A DNA stretch of 6,726 nt from Bacteroidales bacterium (GTDB taxonomy: Bacteria > Bacteroidota > Bacteroidia > Bacteroidales > P3), in the NCBI GenBank assembly GCA_031286005.1, contig JAITVC010000094.1, forward strand, positions 1 through 6,726, given 5' to 3'. Every line of letters begins with the position of its first letter. The first letter of the stretch is position 1. Below are positions 6,332 to 6,726 of this stretch, piece by piece. A program made the translations under genes and the position numbers. A model generated the notes under the pieces. The model worked only from the letters and a program-made list of their open reading frames with translations. It was not told the origin of the DNA and did not search any database.

Positions 6332-6583
6332 CTTGCGGATAGTTCCGCAACCTCAATACGGATGTAAAACAGACTTGCGGAACTATCCGCAACCTCAACC
6401 GAGACGTAGGGCAACCTTGCGGAACTATCCGCAACCTTCACCGAGACGTCAGGCAGACTTGCGACAGTATTCGCAACCTCCACCGAGATGTCGGGCAAAC
6501 TTGCGACAACAGTCGCAACCTTCACCAAGACGTCGGACAGACTTGCGACAATAGTCGCAACCCTCCCCGAAGCTGTCCGAAGA
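6332..6583 (+). repeat. Tandem array of six 42-bp hairpin units
   Basis: Units start at 6332, 6374, 6416, 6458, 6500 and 6542, exactly 42 bp apart. Each opens with CTTGCG followed by an inverted repeat: TTGCGGA-tagt-TCCGCAA in unit 1, TTGCGGA-acta-TCCGCAA in units 2 and 3, a 6-bp TTGCGA/TCGCAA stem in unit 4, TTGCGAC-aaca-GTCGCAA in unit 5 and TTGCGAC-aata-GTCGCAA in unit 6. The second half of each unit is ACC(G/A)AGACGT-like and degenerates in the outer units. The array begins one base after the FUSC stop, so it would be transcribed as the 3' untranslated region of the crcB operon. It may act in RNA stability or transcription ending, or be a selfish repeat. It has open reading frames only because 42 is a multiple of three. 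Confidence 0.92.
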
Positions 6584-6617
6584 ATGGGGTAAATGATATT
6601 ATATGATAACTAAACTA

Positions 6618-6638
6618 CCCTGCACTCAAAGTGCAGGG
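6618..6638. terminator. Strong stem-loop CCCTGCACT-CAA-AGTGCAGGG
   Basis: A perfect 9-bp GC-rich stem with a 3-base loop, located after the crcB-FUSC operon and its repeat array. It fits a transcription terminator for rightward transcription, but the bases after it (GTTGAAAGAAAAG) are not a T-tract, so the call is tentative. A hairpin end of an insertion sequence is an alternative, though no transposase is seen. Confidence 0.45.
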
Positions 6639-6652
6639 GTTGAAAGAAAAGA

Positions 6653-6726
6653 ATGAAATTCTTTAACGAACATATCAAGATTCTAAAATCCAATTGCCAA
6701 CAGGAGAATTGGGCTTATCTTTGTGA
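6653..6726 (+). CDS. Possible start of an unidentified ORF, running off the edge
   Basis: An ATG at 6653 opens a frame of 24 codons (MKFFNEHIKILKSNC...) that is still open at the window end. It has an A/G-rich stretch (GAAAGAAAAG) just upstream. It overlaps a good promoter match, which argues that this stretch is instead non-coding upstream DNA. No family is recognisable. Included only because it cannot be excluded. Confidence 0.2.
   Translation, partial: MKFFNEHIKILKSNCQQENWAYLC
6694..6723 (+). promoter_or_regulatory. Promoter leading out of the window, TTG-N19-TATCTTTG
   Basis: TTG at 6694-6696 and TATCTTTG at 6716-6723, with a 19-bp spacer, match the Bacteroidota consensus. It should drive a gene beyond the right edge. 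Confidence 0.65.

Noticed and set aside
5964..6554. Long open frame on the plus strand ending in a 14-residue repeat
   Set aside because: It overlaps the FUSC gene in another frame, and its repetitive tail only reflects the 42-bp DNA period.
6332..6583. CRISPR array
   Set aside because: The whole 42-bp unit repeats with drift; there are no constant repeats with unique spacers and no cas genes.
6618..6638. End of an IS200/IS605-type element
   Set aside because: Only one hairpin is present and no transposase is visible, so a terminator is the simpler reading.

Overview
The window looks like chromosomal DNA from a member of the Bacteroidota. Its promoters match the TTG-N19-21-TAnnTTTG consensus of that phylum, most starts lack a clear Shine-Dalgarno sequence, and the isoleucyl-tRNA synthetase is of the long type common there. 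Genus and species cannot be read from the sequence.

Layout. The minus strand from 2919 leftward carries ileS. Its 3' part is cut by an in-frame TAG at 76-78, although the same frame keeps encoding family-like sequence to the window edge. The gene also carries an in-frame copy of a dispersed bacterial repeat (peptide RHSERSEESP) just before the editing domain. A 400-bp intergenic region (2920-3315) lies between ileS and the rightward genes. It holds divergent promoters, a 7-bp tandem repeat, a small palindrome and five 42-bp tandem units ending in a 22-bp perfect palindrome. The plus strand then carries two short gene groups. The first (3316-4830) encodes a cysteine hydrolase of the isochorismatase family, a PhnB-like VOC protein and a GrpB/UPF0157 protein. 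The second (4911-6330) encodes the fluoride channel CrcB/FluC and a FUSC-type membrane protein; it has its own promoter inside the end of the GrpB gene. Immediately after the FUSC stop codon come six 42-bp tandem units, each with a hairpin. A strong stem-loop and a promoter pointing out of the window follow.

How it fits together. ileS is a housekeeping gene. The five rightward genes look like small accessory or stress functions: CrcB exports fluoride, FUSC proteins are putative efflux components, and the other three are poorly defined small-molecule enzymes. No new enzymatic system is evident. The most unusual content is non-coding: two arrays with exactly the same 42-bp period bracket the five-gene block, apparently in opposite orientation, and the right-hand array shows compensatory stem changes. 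The two oddities inside ileS are the other points worth checking.
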